A DNA stretch of 64,000 nucleotides from CATZDY01 sp045599035 (GTDB lineage Bacteria; Bacillota; Desulfotomaculia; Desulfotomaculales; Desulfocucumaceae): positions 1 through 64,000 of the forward strand of contig JAZRVI010000037.1 of the NCBI GenBank assembly GCA_045599035.1, written 5' to 3'. A program made the translations under genes and the position numbers. The notes under the pieces were generated by a model. That model ran no database searches. It was not told the DNA's origin and saw only the letters and a program-made list of their open reading frames with translations. Shown piece by piece: positions 27,679-35,572 of this stretch (position 1 is the first letter of the stretch; each line of letters starts with the position of its first letter).

Positions 27679-27951
27679 ATGACAAACGAAATGAGTTTAT
27701 TTATGAAGAAATTGACATTCAAAAATCAAATAATCATTGGTCTGTTATTCTACCTTTTGATGTTCATTTGTTCCATAGTGTTCAAAAACGGCATTTTCAG
27801 TAATATTGGATGGGTTATTTATGGATTGCTGTTTGTAATCAACCCAGTTTGTCCCAAGAAATCAGAAAGTGTGAAGAATGTTCATCTTTCGATGAGACTT
27901 GCTGGAATAATTGTTATCATTATTGGTCTTACAACACATTTTGGTGTATAA
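27679..27951 (+). CDS. small membrane protein of the island
   Basis: A 90-residue protein with three hydrophobic segments (NQIIIGLLFYLLMFICSIVF, WVIYGLLFVINPV, LAGIIVIIIGLTTHFGV). It is not recognised. Three candidate starts (27679, 27694, 27706) lack a good ribosome site, and the gene begins within a few bases of the left end of the decayed element, so its natural upstream region may be lost. AT-rich like the rest of the island. It and the next gene occupy the hole in fic. Confidence 0.5.
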   Translation: MTNEMSLFMKKLTFKNQIIIGLLFYLLMFICSIVFKNGIFSNIGWVIYGLLFVINPVCPKKSESVKNVHLSMRLAGIIVIIIGLTTHFGV

Positions 27952-27999
27952 CAACAAATATTAGTTTGATCTCTCAATACATCATAGGTGAATATAGGC

Positions 28000-28208
28000 A
28001 TGAAAAAGATAGTCAAGAATGCAATTAGATGTAAACATTGTGGTAAAGTTATAGAATCAACGAGCGTTCATGATTTTAAGTTTTGTTCTTGTGAGAGCGT
28101 TGCCGTTGATGGTGGCCATGACTATTTAAGACGATGTTTTAAGACTTCAAAGATGATTTTGAGGAGCTAAGCGAATATATTGAAATTGAAGATAATACAT
28201 CCATTTAA
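28000..28208 (+). pseudogene. small zinc-ribbon-like protein (DUF7695-like), frameshifted
   Basis: The N-terminal part RCKHCGKVIESTSVHDFKFC.. and CESVAVDGGHDYLRR resembles a family of short clostridial and bacillar proteins with one C-x2-C and one C-x-C pair. ATG at 28000 follows AGGTG at 9 bases. As it stands the frame ends at 28170, but one added base near 28141 would continue as FKDFKDDFEELSEYIE to a stop at 28208, right before a terminator; family members end in such an acidic tail. So a single-base deletion is likely. Family assignment is from memory. Confidence 0.55.
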
Positions 28209-28230
28209 AATAAAAATGGATGTATTATTT
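28192..28230 (+). terminator. strong intrinsic terminator of the cargo genes
   Basis: A 15-base-pair, mostly A-T stem ATAATACATCCATTT/AAATGGATGTATTAT with a 7-base loop, then TTGACTTG. It overlaps the predicted restored stop at 28208. Confidence 0.75.
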
Positions 28231-28696
28231 GACTTGTGTTCACTATTATGATGGCAACGGCAGAATAAGCCGACTGCTTACGACTTTACTTTTGTATCGG
28301 AACGGATTCTATATCGGAAGATACACTTCCTTGGAGGCAAAGATAGCCAAAAATAAAGACCTCTACTATGCTGCACTCAGATCCTCCCAGCACGGATGGC
28401 ACGAGGATATCGAGGATAATCTGCCTTTCCTCAAATATCTCCTCGGTACGATTCTTGCGGCATATAAGGACTTTGAAGATCGGTTCTCCCTGATTAAAGA
28501 AAAACTTCCCGCAATCGAAATGGTACGCAAAGCATCCATGCAAAAAATCGGAAGGTTTTCAAAGCGGTATATTAGAGAAATGTGTCCGTCTTTGAGTGTC
28601 AGTTCCATAGAGGGTGCACTTCGCAAAATGGTGGCTGACGGCGAGATAAAGCGTAAAGGTTCCGGTAAAGCCACCTGCTATTACCGTCTCAAATAG
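28229..28696 (+). pseudogene. Fic family protein, C-terminal fragment
   Basis: The fragment begins inside the Fic motif: CVHYYDGNGRISRLL, where HPFxxGNGR is expected, so the catalytic His region is present but shortened by one residue and altered. It continues with LLLYRNGFYIGRYTSLE and a winged-helix-like tail (KRYIREMCPSLSVSSIEGALRKM) to a normal stop. No start codon or ribosome site belongs to it; the only upstream ATG (28220) is in a terminator. Together with 26865-27250 it is one gene split by about 980 bases and missing roughly 100 codons. Confidence 0.75.
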
Positions 28697-28735
28697 CCCC
28701 ATCGAAAAAAAGACAAATAAATTAGATAAAAGCCC

Positions 28736-28764
28736 TTGACTAAAAGGACATTTATTCATATAAT
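28736..28764 (+). promoter_or_regulatory. sigma-A promoter of tRNA-Pro/tRNA-Gln
   Basis: TTGACT (28736-28741) and TATAAT (28759-28764) with a 17-base spacer, 21 bases before tRNA-Pro. Confidence 0.9.
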
Positions 28765-28785
28765 AAGAAGGTCGAAAGTCCGCAT

Positions 28786-28863
28786 CGGGATGTGGCGCAG
28801 TTTGGCTAGCGCGCCTGCCTTGGGAGCAGGAGGCCGGGGGTTCAAGTCCCTTCATCCCGACCA
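28786..28863 (+). tRNA. tRNA-Pro(TGG)
   Basis: 78 bases with encoded CCA. Acceptor stem CGGGATG/CATCCCG, anticodon arm CTGC-CTTGGGA-GCAG (anticodon TGG), T arm CGGGGGTTCAAGTCCC. Confidence 0.96.
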
Positions 28864-28887
28864 ATTCCGATAAGTTTTCCCAAATCT

Positions 28888-28962
28888 TGGGGTGTGGCCA
28901 AGCGGTAAGGCTCCGGTCTCTGGATCCGGCATGCGTAGGTTCGAATCCTGCCACCCCAGCCA
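28888..28962 (+). tRNA. tRNA-Gln(CTG)
   Basis: 75 bases with encoded CCA. Acceptor stem TGGGGTG/CACCCCA, T arm TAGGTTCGAATCCTG. The anticodon loop is CTCTGGA (anticodon CTG); the stem CCGG/CCGG is good but its innermost pair is T-T, a small irregularity. Cotranscribed with tRNA-Pro (24 bases apart). Confidence 0.93.
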
Positions 28963-28966
28963 AAAC

Positions 28967-29016
28967 AAATGTTCCTGCAATGTTTTTAAGGATATTGCAG
29001 GAACATTTATTTTTTG
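28967..29016 (+). terminator. terminator of the tRNA-Pro/Gln unit
   Basis: A perfect 15-base-pair stem AAATGTTCCTGCAAT/ATTGCAGGAACATTT with a 12-base loop, followed by ATTTTTTG. Confidence 0.9.
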
Positions 29017-29189
29017 ATAATCTTGTTCCTTTTCATTGGCGGTTTAATTGACATTTTGGGTGGATTAAGCTAAAATTAGGTTAACTTGAAAACTTATTGC
29101 GTCCGGTCGGAGCAGAAAAATTAATTTCTGCTTCTTGTTATTTTTCAGGATCGCCAAACTTCCAATAAATTTAAGAAAGAGTGAAAATT

Positions 29190-31193
29190 ATGCACTGGTC
29201 TGAAGAAATAGCTCAAAAAATTATTGCCCGCAATCCAAATAAAGAAGAATATGTTTGTGCAGCTGGGATCAGCCCTTCGGGAGCCATTCACATTGGCAAT
29301 TTCCGGGATGTGGTTACCAGCTATTTTGTGGCTAAAGCTTTACGCAAAATGGGCAAAAAAGCCCGGCTGCTGTTTTCCTGGGATGAATTTGATCGTTTGA
29401 GAAAAATTCCGGTTAATGTGGCGGAAGAAAGAACGGATATGGAGCAATATTTGGGTTATCCTTATGCCGATGTTCCCGATCCTTTTGGCTGCTGTGACAG
29501 CTATGCCCAGCATTTTCAAAAACAGTTTGAAAAGTCCATTGTTGATTTCGGCATAGAAATGGACTATCGCTATCAAAGCCAAATGTATCGTGCCGGAAAA
29601 TATGCCGATAAAGTAATTTTGGCCTTGCAGCATCGAACCGAAATTTTTGATATTTTGGACAGCTTTCGGGTGCAGGATGCTGTGGAAGGCGAACGGGAAA
29701 ATTATTACCCGGTCAGTATTTACTGTCCTCACTGCCACAAGGATGATACCAGAATTATTTCCCTTTCGGAAGATTGTACTATTGCCGAATATCAATGCCG
29801 CTGCGGGCATCAGGGAACCTTTGATTTTACTCGGGACTTTAATTGCAAGCTGGCCTGGAAAATAGACTGGCCCATGCGTTGGCAATATGAAGGAGTGGAT
29901 TTTGAACCCGGCGGCAAGGATCATGCCAGTCCCACCGGCAGCTATCAAACCAGCAAAATTATTGCTCAAAAGATCTTTGGCTATGAAGCCCCTCTTTTCC
30001 AGGGCTATGAATTTATTGGCATTAAAGGCAGCACCGGCAAAATGTCCGGTTCTTCCGGTTTAAATCTGACTCCCGAAACCTTATTGAAAATTTATCAGCC
30101 GGAAATTATCTTGTGGCTTTATGCCAAAACTGATCCTACCAAAGCTTTTAATTTCTGCTTTGATGATGGAATTTTGCGGCAGTATTTTGAATTTGACAAA
30201 CAATATAATGAGTATAAAAACGGAAATGCCAGTGAATTGGTGCAGGAAATTATGAATTACTGCCTGATTGAAGGCCGGGAAATTCAAACAGTGCCAATGG
30301 CTCTGCTGGTGTCTTTGGGTTCGGTGGTTAACTTTAATGTTCCCATGCTGGAAACTGTCTTTGCTAAAATTGGTACACCTTATAAGCAGGAAAATTTCCA
30401 GGAACGCCTGGGGCTGGCTCAATTCTGGCTGGAACAGTGTGCCCCGGAAAGTGTCAACCGGATTCGTCCCAACCGGAATTGGGAGGTTTATAATACCTTT
30501 AAAGCCGAAGAAAAGCAGGAAATTCAGCTTTTGCATGACTTTTTGCTTCAGGATGGTTATGGTCTGGAGGATTTAAACACCTTTTTGTATTCAATTCCCC
30601 GGCAGGTTTATGGGGAAAGCATTAGCGATAAGGATGCCAAAAGCTATCAGGGGAATTTCTTCAAAAATGTTTACCAGCTTCTAATTGATAAAAAGGCGGG
30701 GCCTCGGCTTTACCTGTTCCTTTATGCCATTGATAAGCAGGAATATTTGAAACTGCTGGACTTTTCCACTCCGCCTCAAGCTGATGAACAGCCTGCTGCT
30801 CCTGCTGAGGCTGCCGAAGCTGTCTCCAGCGAAGCTGAAACCAAAGCTTCTGTGGCTCCTGTAGCTCCGCAAATTGAGATTGAAGACTTTGCCAAGCTGG
30901 ATTTGCGGGTCTGTAAGATTTTGAATTGCGAGGAAGTCAAAAAATCTCATTCTTGTTACAAGTTTACCTTGTTTGACGGAATCGGAAAACGAATTATTAT
31001 GTCCAGCGTGAAAAAGTATTATCAGCCGGAACAGTTGATTGGCAAAAAAATTATTGTGGTAGCCAATTTAAAACCGGCTAAAATTGCTGGGGTTAAAAGC
31101 AATGGAATGCTTTTGGCCGGAACGCACGAAAGCTGTGGCTGTCAAATTATCTTTGTTAACGATTTAATTCCGGAAGGAGTTAGGTTAAGTTAA
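29190..31193 (+). CDS. lysK: class I lysyl-tRNA synthetase with C-terminal tRNA-binding domain
   Basis: Charges tRNA-Lys. This is the archaeal-type class I enzyme: HIGN at residues 34-37 and KMSGS at 284-288 of a Rossmann fold, with a four-cysteine zinc ribbon (CPHC..CRC, about 179-205) in between, and the usual helical anticodon region to about residue 530. A linker rich in Ala, Pro and Glu (about 530-565) leads to an EMAP-II/Arc1p-like tRNA-binding domain (about 565-667; DFAKLDLRVCKI, SGRIVVVANL-type strands, GVKSNGMLLAG), the module normally found on MetRS. I know of no standard class I LysRS with this addition. ATG 29190 is chosen (AAGAAAGAG upstream); a GTG three codons earlier is in frame. 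Single gene with a terminator. Confidence 0.93.
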   Translation: MHWSEEIAQKIIARNPNKEEYVCAAGISPSGAIHIGNFRDVVTSYFVAKALRKMGKKARLLFSWDEFDRLRKIPVNVAEERTDMEQYLGYPYADVPDPFGCCDSYAQHFQKQFEKSIVDFGIEMDYRYQSQMYRAGKYADKVILALQHRTEIFDILDSFRVQDAVEGERENYYPVSIYCPHCHKDDTRIISLSEDCTIAEYQCRCGHQGTFDFTRDFNCKLAWKIDWPMRWQYEGVDFEPGGKDHASPTGSYQTSKIIAQKIFGYEAPLFQGYEFIGIKGSTGKMSGSSGLNLTPETLLKIYQPEIILWLYAKTDPTKAFNFCFDDGILRQYFEFDKQYNEYKNGNASELVQEIMNYCLIEGREIQTVPMALLVSLGSVVNFNVPMLETVFAKIGTPYKQENFQERLGLAQFWLEQCAPESVNRIRPNRNWEVYNTFKAEEKQEIQLLHDFLLQDGYGLEDLNTFLYSIPRQVYGESISDKDAKSYQGNFFKNVYQLLIDKKAGPRLYLFLYAIDKQEYLKLLDFSTPPQADEQPAAPAEAAEAVSSEAETKASVAPVAPQIEIEDFAKLDLRVCKILNCEEVKKSHSCYKFTLFDGIGKRIIMSSVKKYYQPEQLIGKKIIVVANLKPAKIAGVKSNGMLLAGTHESCGCQIIFVNDLIPEGVRLS

Positions 31194-31200
31194 GCCGGGA

Positions 31201-31243
31201 GGCGGTTTGGGGAAAGCTTAAGGCTTCCCTAAGCCGCCCTTTT
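31201..31243 (+). terminator. terminator of lysK
   Basis: A 12-base-pair stem GGCGGTTTGGGG/CCCTAAGCCGCC (two G-U pairs) with a 14-base loop, followed by CTTTT, 7 bases after the lysK stop. Confidence 0.7.
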
Positions 31244-31259
31244 GGGGGAGGGTTCGGCT

Positions 31260-31721
31260 GTGGATTGGGTTGAAATTTATACTGATGGAGCCTGTTCCGG
31301 CAATCCTGGACCCGGAGGCTATGGCATAATTTTACGCTATGGCGAGCGGGAAAAGGAGCTGTCAGCCGGCTTCAAACTAACCACCAATAACCGCATGGAG
31401 CTTTTGGCGGCCATTAAAGCTTTGGAAGCTCTAAAACGACCCTGTAAGGTTAAGCTGTATAGTGACAGCAAATATCTGGTGGATGCGGTTAAACTGGGTT
31501 GGGTGCAAAAGTGGCAAAAGTCCGGCTGGATGCGGAACCGCACCGAACCGGCCAAAAATCCGGATTTGTGGCAAAGGCTTTTGGCTTTGCTCCAGGTGCA
31601 TCAGGTGGAATGGTTCTGGGTTAAGGGACACGCCCAAAATCCTTTTAACAATCGTTGCGATCAGTTGGCGGTGGCCGCTTGCCGCCAGACGGATTTGCCG
31701 GAGGATCCTGGATATCAATAA
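31260..31721 (+). CDS. rnhA: ribonuclease HI
   Basis: Degrades the RNA strand of RNA-DNA hybrids. The four acidic catalytic residues are in YTDGACSGNPGPGGYG, NRMELLAAIKALE, YSDSKYLVDAV and NNRCDQLAVAA. GTG at 31260 is preferred because GGGGGAG lies 9 bases upstream; the frame stays open to 31242 without another good start. The product has 153 residues, normal for the family. Its last 7 bases overlap the end of the convergent sleB gene. Confidence 0.94.
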   Translation: MDWVEIYTDGACSGNPGPGGYGIILRYGEREKELSAGFKLTTNNRMELLAAIKALEALKRPCKVKLYSDSKYLVDAVKLGWVQKWQKSGWMRNRTEPAKNPDLWQRLLALLQVHQVEWFWVKGHAQNPFNNRCDQLAVAACRQTDLPEDPGYQ

Positions 31722-32353
31722 TCATTGGAAAAAACATGATTGCCAATTTGGGTCATTACCGGCAGGGTTCTGATCCAACGGTCAGAAGCCGTTTGAGGGT
31801 TGTAGAAATATAGAGCATCTCCGGTAGGATCATAACCCTGCATGGCAGCCAGGGCTGCTTCATAGGCTGATTCATTGGGTGATAAATAAATATTTCCATC
31901 AGCTACCGAAGAGAATTGATAAACCCGTCCATTGTTTTGAAAAACTATTTGTTCAATAGTATCCGGAAAATCGGGATCGGCCAGCCGATTCAAAATTACT
32001 GCTCCCACAGCTACTTGGCCGGTAAAGCTTTCGCCCCGGGCTTCCCCATAAATGGCCTGAGCCAGATACTGCCAATCATCTACTGTAAACCCCCGTTCGG
32101 CCAAAACCTCTGTGGCTGTTCCAGCTTGATTCAACCACAAAACTTCTCCGGGATAAATCCAACTATCTGTCAATCCATTGATCCTCTGTAATTCCTGCCA
32201 TTTTATGTTTTGCTGTTGAGCTATTTTATACAGAGTATCCCCTGCTTGTACCCTATAAAAAGGGACTGCGGCTTCTGCTGGCGGCAAGAGAAACAAAACA
32301 GTCAACAAGCCAATTAAACTACTCCAAAGCAGAAGTTTTTTTGGTAATAGCAT
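31715..32353 (-). CDS. sleB: SleB-type spore cortex-lytic hydrolase with LysM domain
   Basis: Probable spore germination enzyme that cleaves cortex peptidoglycan. It has a signal peptide (hydrophobic segment then AEA, residues 1-28), one LysM peptidoglycan-binding repeat (FYRVQAGDTLYKIAQQQNIK, about 30-75) and the Hydrolase_2 catalytic domain (about 95-205; ARGESFTGQVAVGAVILNR with the catalytic Glu, and DALYFYNP). In Bacillus SleB uses a different N-terminal binding domain; LysM fusions are common in clostridia. The ATG has AAGGAGG upstream. A sigma-G promoter would be expected; only a weak GAATA..GGTTAAGAAT candidate was seen. Confidence 0.88.
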   Translation of the reverse strand: MLLPKKLLLWSSLIGLLTVLFLLPPAEAAVPFYRVQAGDTLYKIAQQQNIKWQELQRINGLTDSWIYPGEVLWLNQAGTATEVLAERGFTVDDWQYLAQAIYGEARGESFTGQVAVGAVILNRLADPDFPDTIEQIVFQNNGRVYQFSSVADGNIYLSPNESAYEAALAAMQGYDPTGDALYFYNPQTASDRWIRTLPVMTQIGNHVFSNDY

Positions 32354-32476
32354 CAGAATTCCTCCTTAGCGGTTTTCTGGATTTCCTTAGCTATTCTTAA
32401 CCCACTGCCTCAAAAATATTCAAATTTTGCCAAAACTTAACTGATTCAAGGTTAAACTTTGAGCCGGAAACCCGGC

Positions 32477-33475
32477 TTAAAAATCCCCTGCGGTCAAGCT
32501 AAAGCCCTGCCGCAATTTTTCCCGGCAATGCAGCAATTTTTGATTCATTCGTTCCAGTTCAATTAAACCAGCTCGTTCCTCCGCTGAAGTAGTTAACACT
32601 TGGGCAATGGCTCCATTTTGCAAAACCAGCCTTTTGTCGGCCATTAAAGCCAAAATGGGATCATGAGTAGCAATTAAGACAATTTTATTCTTGTTCAATA
32701 ACAGTTTAATGGCCTGCCGCCGATCAATGCCGGCGTTTTCAATTTCATCAATTAAAACAATGGGTGAAAGGCTCAAAAAAGCGGTATCGGCAATCATTAA
32801 GGCTCGGCTTTGCCCCCCGCTTAAAGCAGTAACCGGCATTTCCCGGCTTAAAGGTTCTCCGGCCAACTGATTGGCCTGGGCTAAAATTTGCTCAATCTTA
32901 GCCGGTAAATCAGGCACCAAACGGCTGCGGCCATGCAGCTCCAAAAAATCGGCTACGCTTAAATCCATAACAAAATTCATATTTTGGGAAAGCTGTGCCA
33001 CCAATTTATGTTCAATACTATATCGCCATTCGGGTAAAGGAACCTGATCATTAATTAAAATCCGGCGGCCGGTGGGCGTGTCCCCCTGAGCCATCCATTC
33101 TATGTCAGCCAGCAAGCGGCTTTTGCCCGCTCCAGTCGCTCCGACCAGAGCAATAATTTCCCCGCTTTGCAGCCGCAAATTTAGATTTTCAGTCTGCCCG
33201 CTTTTGCTTTGTCCGCCAATCAGGGTAATGGAACTGACCTGGGGGGCAGCAAGCTGTTTTTGGATATTCTCCAGAAAGACTATTACCTGTTGGGGCAGCT
33301 CCTGCCGAATTAAGCCCAAATCGTTCAGGTGACAATGATCCAATTCCTGAATAATTTGTTCCAGGCTTTTGGTTTCCTCTGGCTTGGGTACCTCCAAAAT
33401 TAAGGCAATGAAGAATTCTTCAATCACTGGAAATTGCTGCCGTAATTCCTTATAGGGGATTTTCAGCCAATCCAT
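32477..33475 (-). CDS. orphan ABC-type ATPase of unknown role
   Basis: A 332-residue protein whose first 90 residues are not recognised and whose remainder is a single ABC ATPase domain: Walker A GATGAGKS (112-119), signature LSGGQSRAL (about 232), Walker B PIVLIDEIENAGID and H-loop ATHDP. There is no membrane segment and no permease gene nearby, so it is not an ordinary transporter part; soluble ABC ATPases of this form can act as chaperones or DNA/RNA-handling enzymes. The start ATG 33475 is chosen from composition; AGGAG is a little far (13 bases). A TnpB-type element ends 26 bases upstream and may supply the promoter. Confidence 0.8.
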   Translation of the reverse strand: MDWLKIPYKELRQQFPVIEEFFIALILEVPKPEETKSLEQIIQELDHCHLNDLGLIRQELPQQVIVFLENIQKQLAAPQVSSITLIGGQSKSGQTENLNLRLQSGEIIALVGATGAGKSRLLADIEWMAQGDTPTGRRILINDQVPLPEWRYSIEHKLVAQLSQNMNFVMDLSVADFLELHGRSRLVPDLPAKIEQILAQANQLAGEPLSREMPVTALSGGQSRALMIADTAFLSLSPIVLIDEIENAGIDRRQAIKLLLNKNKIVLIATHDPILALMADKRLVLQNGAIAQVLTTSAEERAGLIELERMNQKLLHCREKLRQGFSLTAGDF

Positions 33476-33500
33476 CTGTTTATCATCTCTCCTAACAGGC

Positions 33501-33785
33501 TGACTTACCCACAGGCAAGCCTGCGGGGTTCCAATTGTTAAGCGTTGCTTGTAATCGTACATCATTTTCAGACTTTGGAATACAAGTTTATGCTTAGGGC
33601 AAAGAAACTTTATAGACAAGCAATCCGTTGATTACATTAGCGTCTAATTTCTGCCATGCAGCAAGGAAGTAAAGTCAAGCTCCCTAATATTTAGGGTATA
33701 TTAAATCTATGTAATTGTCAACAAGCTGGAGTTAAAAATTAAAGCGGCTTATATCCCACGTGCTTGCACGTGGGTTTCACGCTGC
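33501..33785 (-). mobile_element. IS605-type derivative without transposase, fourth family member
   Basis: Read on the minus strand: a left hairpin CCCACGTGC/GCACGTGGG (33774-33755, perfect 9 pairs), TTGACA (33721-33716) with possible -10 boxes TATACC or TACCCT 15-17 bases on, an internal stretch including the frame VRLQATLNNWNPAGLPVG, then hairpin CCCGCAGGC/GCCTGTGGG (33527-33508) and TAAGTCA. This follows the layout of the TnpB-derived elements, although the sequence is different. The family assignment is inference. The 605 gene-free bases at 33476-34081 contain this element, then an AT-rich stretch in which no gene is convincing. Confidence 0.45.
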
Positions 33786-34081
33786 AAATTATAACAAAAG
33801 CCATGTTTAGAGCATTATCTCTTAGCTGGGCTTTTTTGTTTGGCTTGCTTTACTCTACTTCTGGCTAACACATACAAAGGACATGGAAGATATTTGGCTT
33901 TACGCCCATTTATTGCAAGATATATCCTAAACCTCTTTTATCTCATTTTCCCTGGATCAGCCTGGCGGCTTATCATCTTATCTCCAGGGAAAAGGCCAGA
34001 AAACCAGCTTTCTAAAGGGCAGGAAGTTGCAAAAAAAAAGAGAATAAAATAAATATCTTGCAGGAAAGCGGGAAAATAAAG

Positions 34082-34642
34082 ATGAAAAAATTTTTAATTG
34101 TTGGTCTGGGCAATCCAGGCAGTGCCTACAGCTTGACCCGGCACAATGTCGGTTTTCGGCTGATTGATATTTTAAGCCGGGAGTGGCAGATTGAGGTAAA
34201 ACAAAATAAGTTTAAGGGGCAATATGGTATAGGTCAGGCCGAAGGACAAAAGGTAATTCTTTTGAAGCCTCAAACCTTTATGAATTTGAGCGGGGAATCT
34301 GTGGTGCCTTTTTTAAATTGGTATCAGGTTCCTCAGGAAAATTTAATTGTGATTTATGATGATCTGGATTTGCCCCTGGGTAAAATTAGAATCCGAGCCA
34401 AAGGCAGTTCCGGGGGACATAACGGACTGAAATCCATCATAGCTCAACTGGGCAGCCAGGAATTTTCCCGAGTGCGGGTAGGGATTGGCAAATCAGAACA
34501 AATTGAAACTGCCGACTGGGTGCTTAGTCGTTTTGCCTCGGAAGAAGAAAATGTTTTGACTGAGGCTTTGGAACAGGCTCGGCAGGCTGTTCAAGTCATT
34601 TTAAAACAGAATCTGGCGGCAGCTATGAATCAATTCAATTAG
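34082..34642 (+). CDS. pth: peptidyl-tRNA hydrolase
   Basis: Recycles peptidyl-tRNA released from stalled ribosomes. GLGNPGSAYSLTRHNVGF holds the catalytic His21; LLKPQTFMNLSGESV and IYDDLDLPLGKIR are further conserved motifs, and the gate SSGGHNGLKSI is present. The product has 186 residues, a normal length. The ATG at 34082 is the conserved start; the ribosome site (AGGAAAG, about 15 bases away) is weak. First of a plus-strand series leading to parAB; normally pth lies upstream of mfd, which is not the case here. Confidence 0.95.
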   Translation: MKKFLIVGLGNPGSAYSLTRHNVGFRLIDILSREWQIEVKQNKFKGQYGIGQAEGQKVILLKPQTFMNLSGESVVPFLNWYQVPQENLIVIYDDLDLPLGKIRIRAKGSSGGHNGLKSIIAQLGSQEFSRVRVGIGKSEQIETADWVLSRFASEEENVLTEALEQARQAVQVILKQNLAAAMNQFN

Positions 34643-34678
34643 TGTTAGTTTTTTAGATTTTGTGGAGGTTAGTTTTAG

Positions 34679-35275
34679 ATGCAAAAAACAATGGTATTTA
34701 TTGACTTTGAAAACTTTGAAATTGCTAAAAACTATTATTACAAAGAGATATTAGGAAAAAAATCACCTAAAATTGATTTTAATGTTTTTCCTCAGGAATT
34801 GGTAAAGATGCTTTCCGCCAACCATCATTTGGTCAAAACCTTCCTGTTTGCTCCTAAGCCGGATGATTTTTTAATGCGGGATGAGCGGAGAGCTTCGGTT
34901 TACAATTGGATTAGCGGAATGAAAAATCAGGAATATTTTACGGTAATCGAAGGACGGCATCTGGCTCGACCGGTTGCCGGTTATAGAAAAGAAGATATGA
35001 CTTTGGAAAATCATGCTTCCTATTATGTGGTAGAAAAAGGAACCGATATTAATTTGGCGGCTCATGTTCTAACCAAAGGCTTTTTAAACGCTTATGATAC
35101 GGCAGTTATTGTCAGTGCTGATACCGATTATATTTCAGTTATGGACTTATTAAACATTATTGGCAAGACTGTGGTTATTGCCGGGGTAGTCGAACAGAAC
35201 CTGACTCCTTTTAACAATCACTATGATAAAAAGCTGATCATTGATGATGCTTTGTTTAATCGTTGCTTGCGGTAA
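34679..35275 (+). CDS. NYN domain (PIN-like) ribonuclease-type protein
   Basis: A 198-residue protein of the NYN/LabA group. The acidic positions of the PIN-like fold are visible: FIDFENFEIAK (8-18), EKGTDINLAAHVL (about 121) and VSADTDYISVM (about 143). NYN proteins are thought to cleave RNA; the clostridial members are not characterised. ATG with TGGAGG. It lies 37 bases after pth, which also acts in RNA turnover, and probably shares its transcript. Full length; no membrane or signal segment. Confidence 0.85.
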   Translation: MQKTMVFIDFENFEIAKNYYYKEILGKKSPKIDFNVFPQELVKMLSANHHLVKTFLFAPKPDDFLMRDERRASVYNWISGMKNQEYFTVIEGRHLARPVAGYRKEDMTLENHASYYVVEKGTDINLAAHVLTKGFLNAYDTAVIVSADTDYISVMDLLNIIGKTVVIAGVVEQNLTPFNNHYDKKLIIDDALFNRCLR

Positions 35276-35335
35276 GTCTGCCATTGTCAAAGAAGGAAAA
35301 AAAGCTTATAATTACAATAAAGGAGTGCTGGTCTG

Positions 35336-35572
35336 ATGGATGAACAGCCTAAGATAACGGTGCTTTCTTGTCCGCATTGTGGAAATCACGAATTGCAGGC
35401 CATCAATGAAACCGAAACCAGCGGAGGCGGCTATAATGCTGCCGGGGGCTGCTGCGGTTATCTGCTGATGGGGCCTTTGGGTCTGCTGTGCGGAGCCTGT
35501 AACAGTAAAGCCACCAGCAGAAATCAAAACTATTGGATCTGCTCCAAATGCGGGCATAAATTTAAAATGTAA
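35336..35572 (+). CDS. zinc-ribbon protein
   Basis: A 78-residue protein with C-x2-C pairs at both ends (CPHCGNHEL and CSKCGHKF) that form a four-cysteine zinc ribbon. Between them is a Gly/Cys-rich hydrophobic patch (GGCCGYLLMGPLGLLCGAC). Such proteins occur widely in Firmicutes without assigned role. ATG with AAGGAG about 8 bases upstream. Its stop codon overlaps the start of the next gene (TAATG), so the two are translationally coupled. Confidence 0.8.
   Translation: MDEQPKITVLSCPHCGNHELQAINETETSGGGYNAAGGCCGYLLMGPLGLLCGACNSKATSRNQNYWICSKCGHKFKM

Larger units (their letters stand above)
27249..27684 (-). mobile_element. decayed IS200/IS605 TnpB element inserted in fic
   Basis: Read on the minus strand: a left-end hairpin CCCACTTACTTTAGTAGGTGGG (20-base core quoted: CCACTTACTTTAGTAGGTGG) near 27650-27672, an internal stretch, the 3' end of tnpB (27393-27565), a non-coding segment, then a right-end hairpin GCCCACTCAC/GTGGGT (about 27256-27280) followed by TAGTTGAC. 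This end has the same plan as the orphan repeats (hairpin then TAGTTCAC), and supports their assignment to TnpB elements. Most of tnpB is deleted and no TnpA is present. Beyond the end, the guide position reads ATGGCTGTACATG, that is the fic gene. Confidence 0.75.

Noticed and set aside
28559..28963. A minus-strand frame of 134 residues
   Set aside because: It runs antisense through tRNA-Gln, tRNA-Pro and the fic fragment; the tRNA genes explain it fully.
33840..34052. A 70-residue plus-strand open frame before pth
   Set aside because: No ribosome site and no recognisable domain; the hydrophobic stretch fits AT-rich intergenic sequence.
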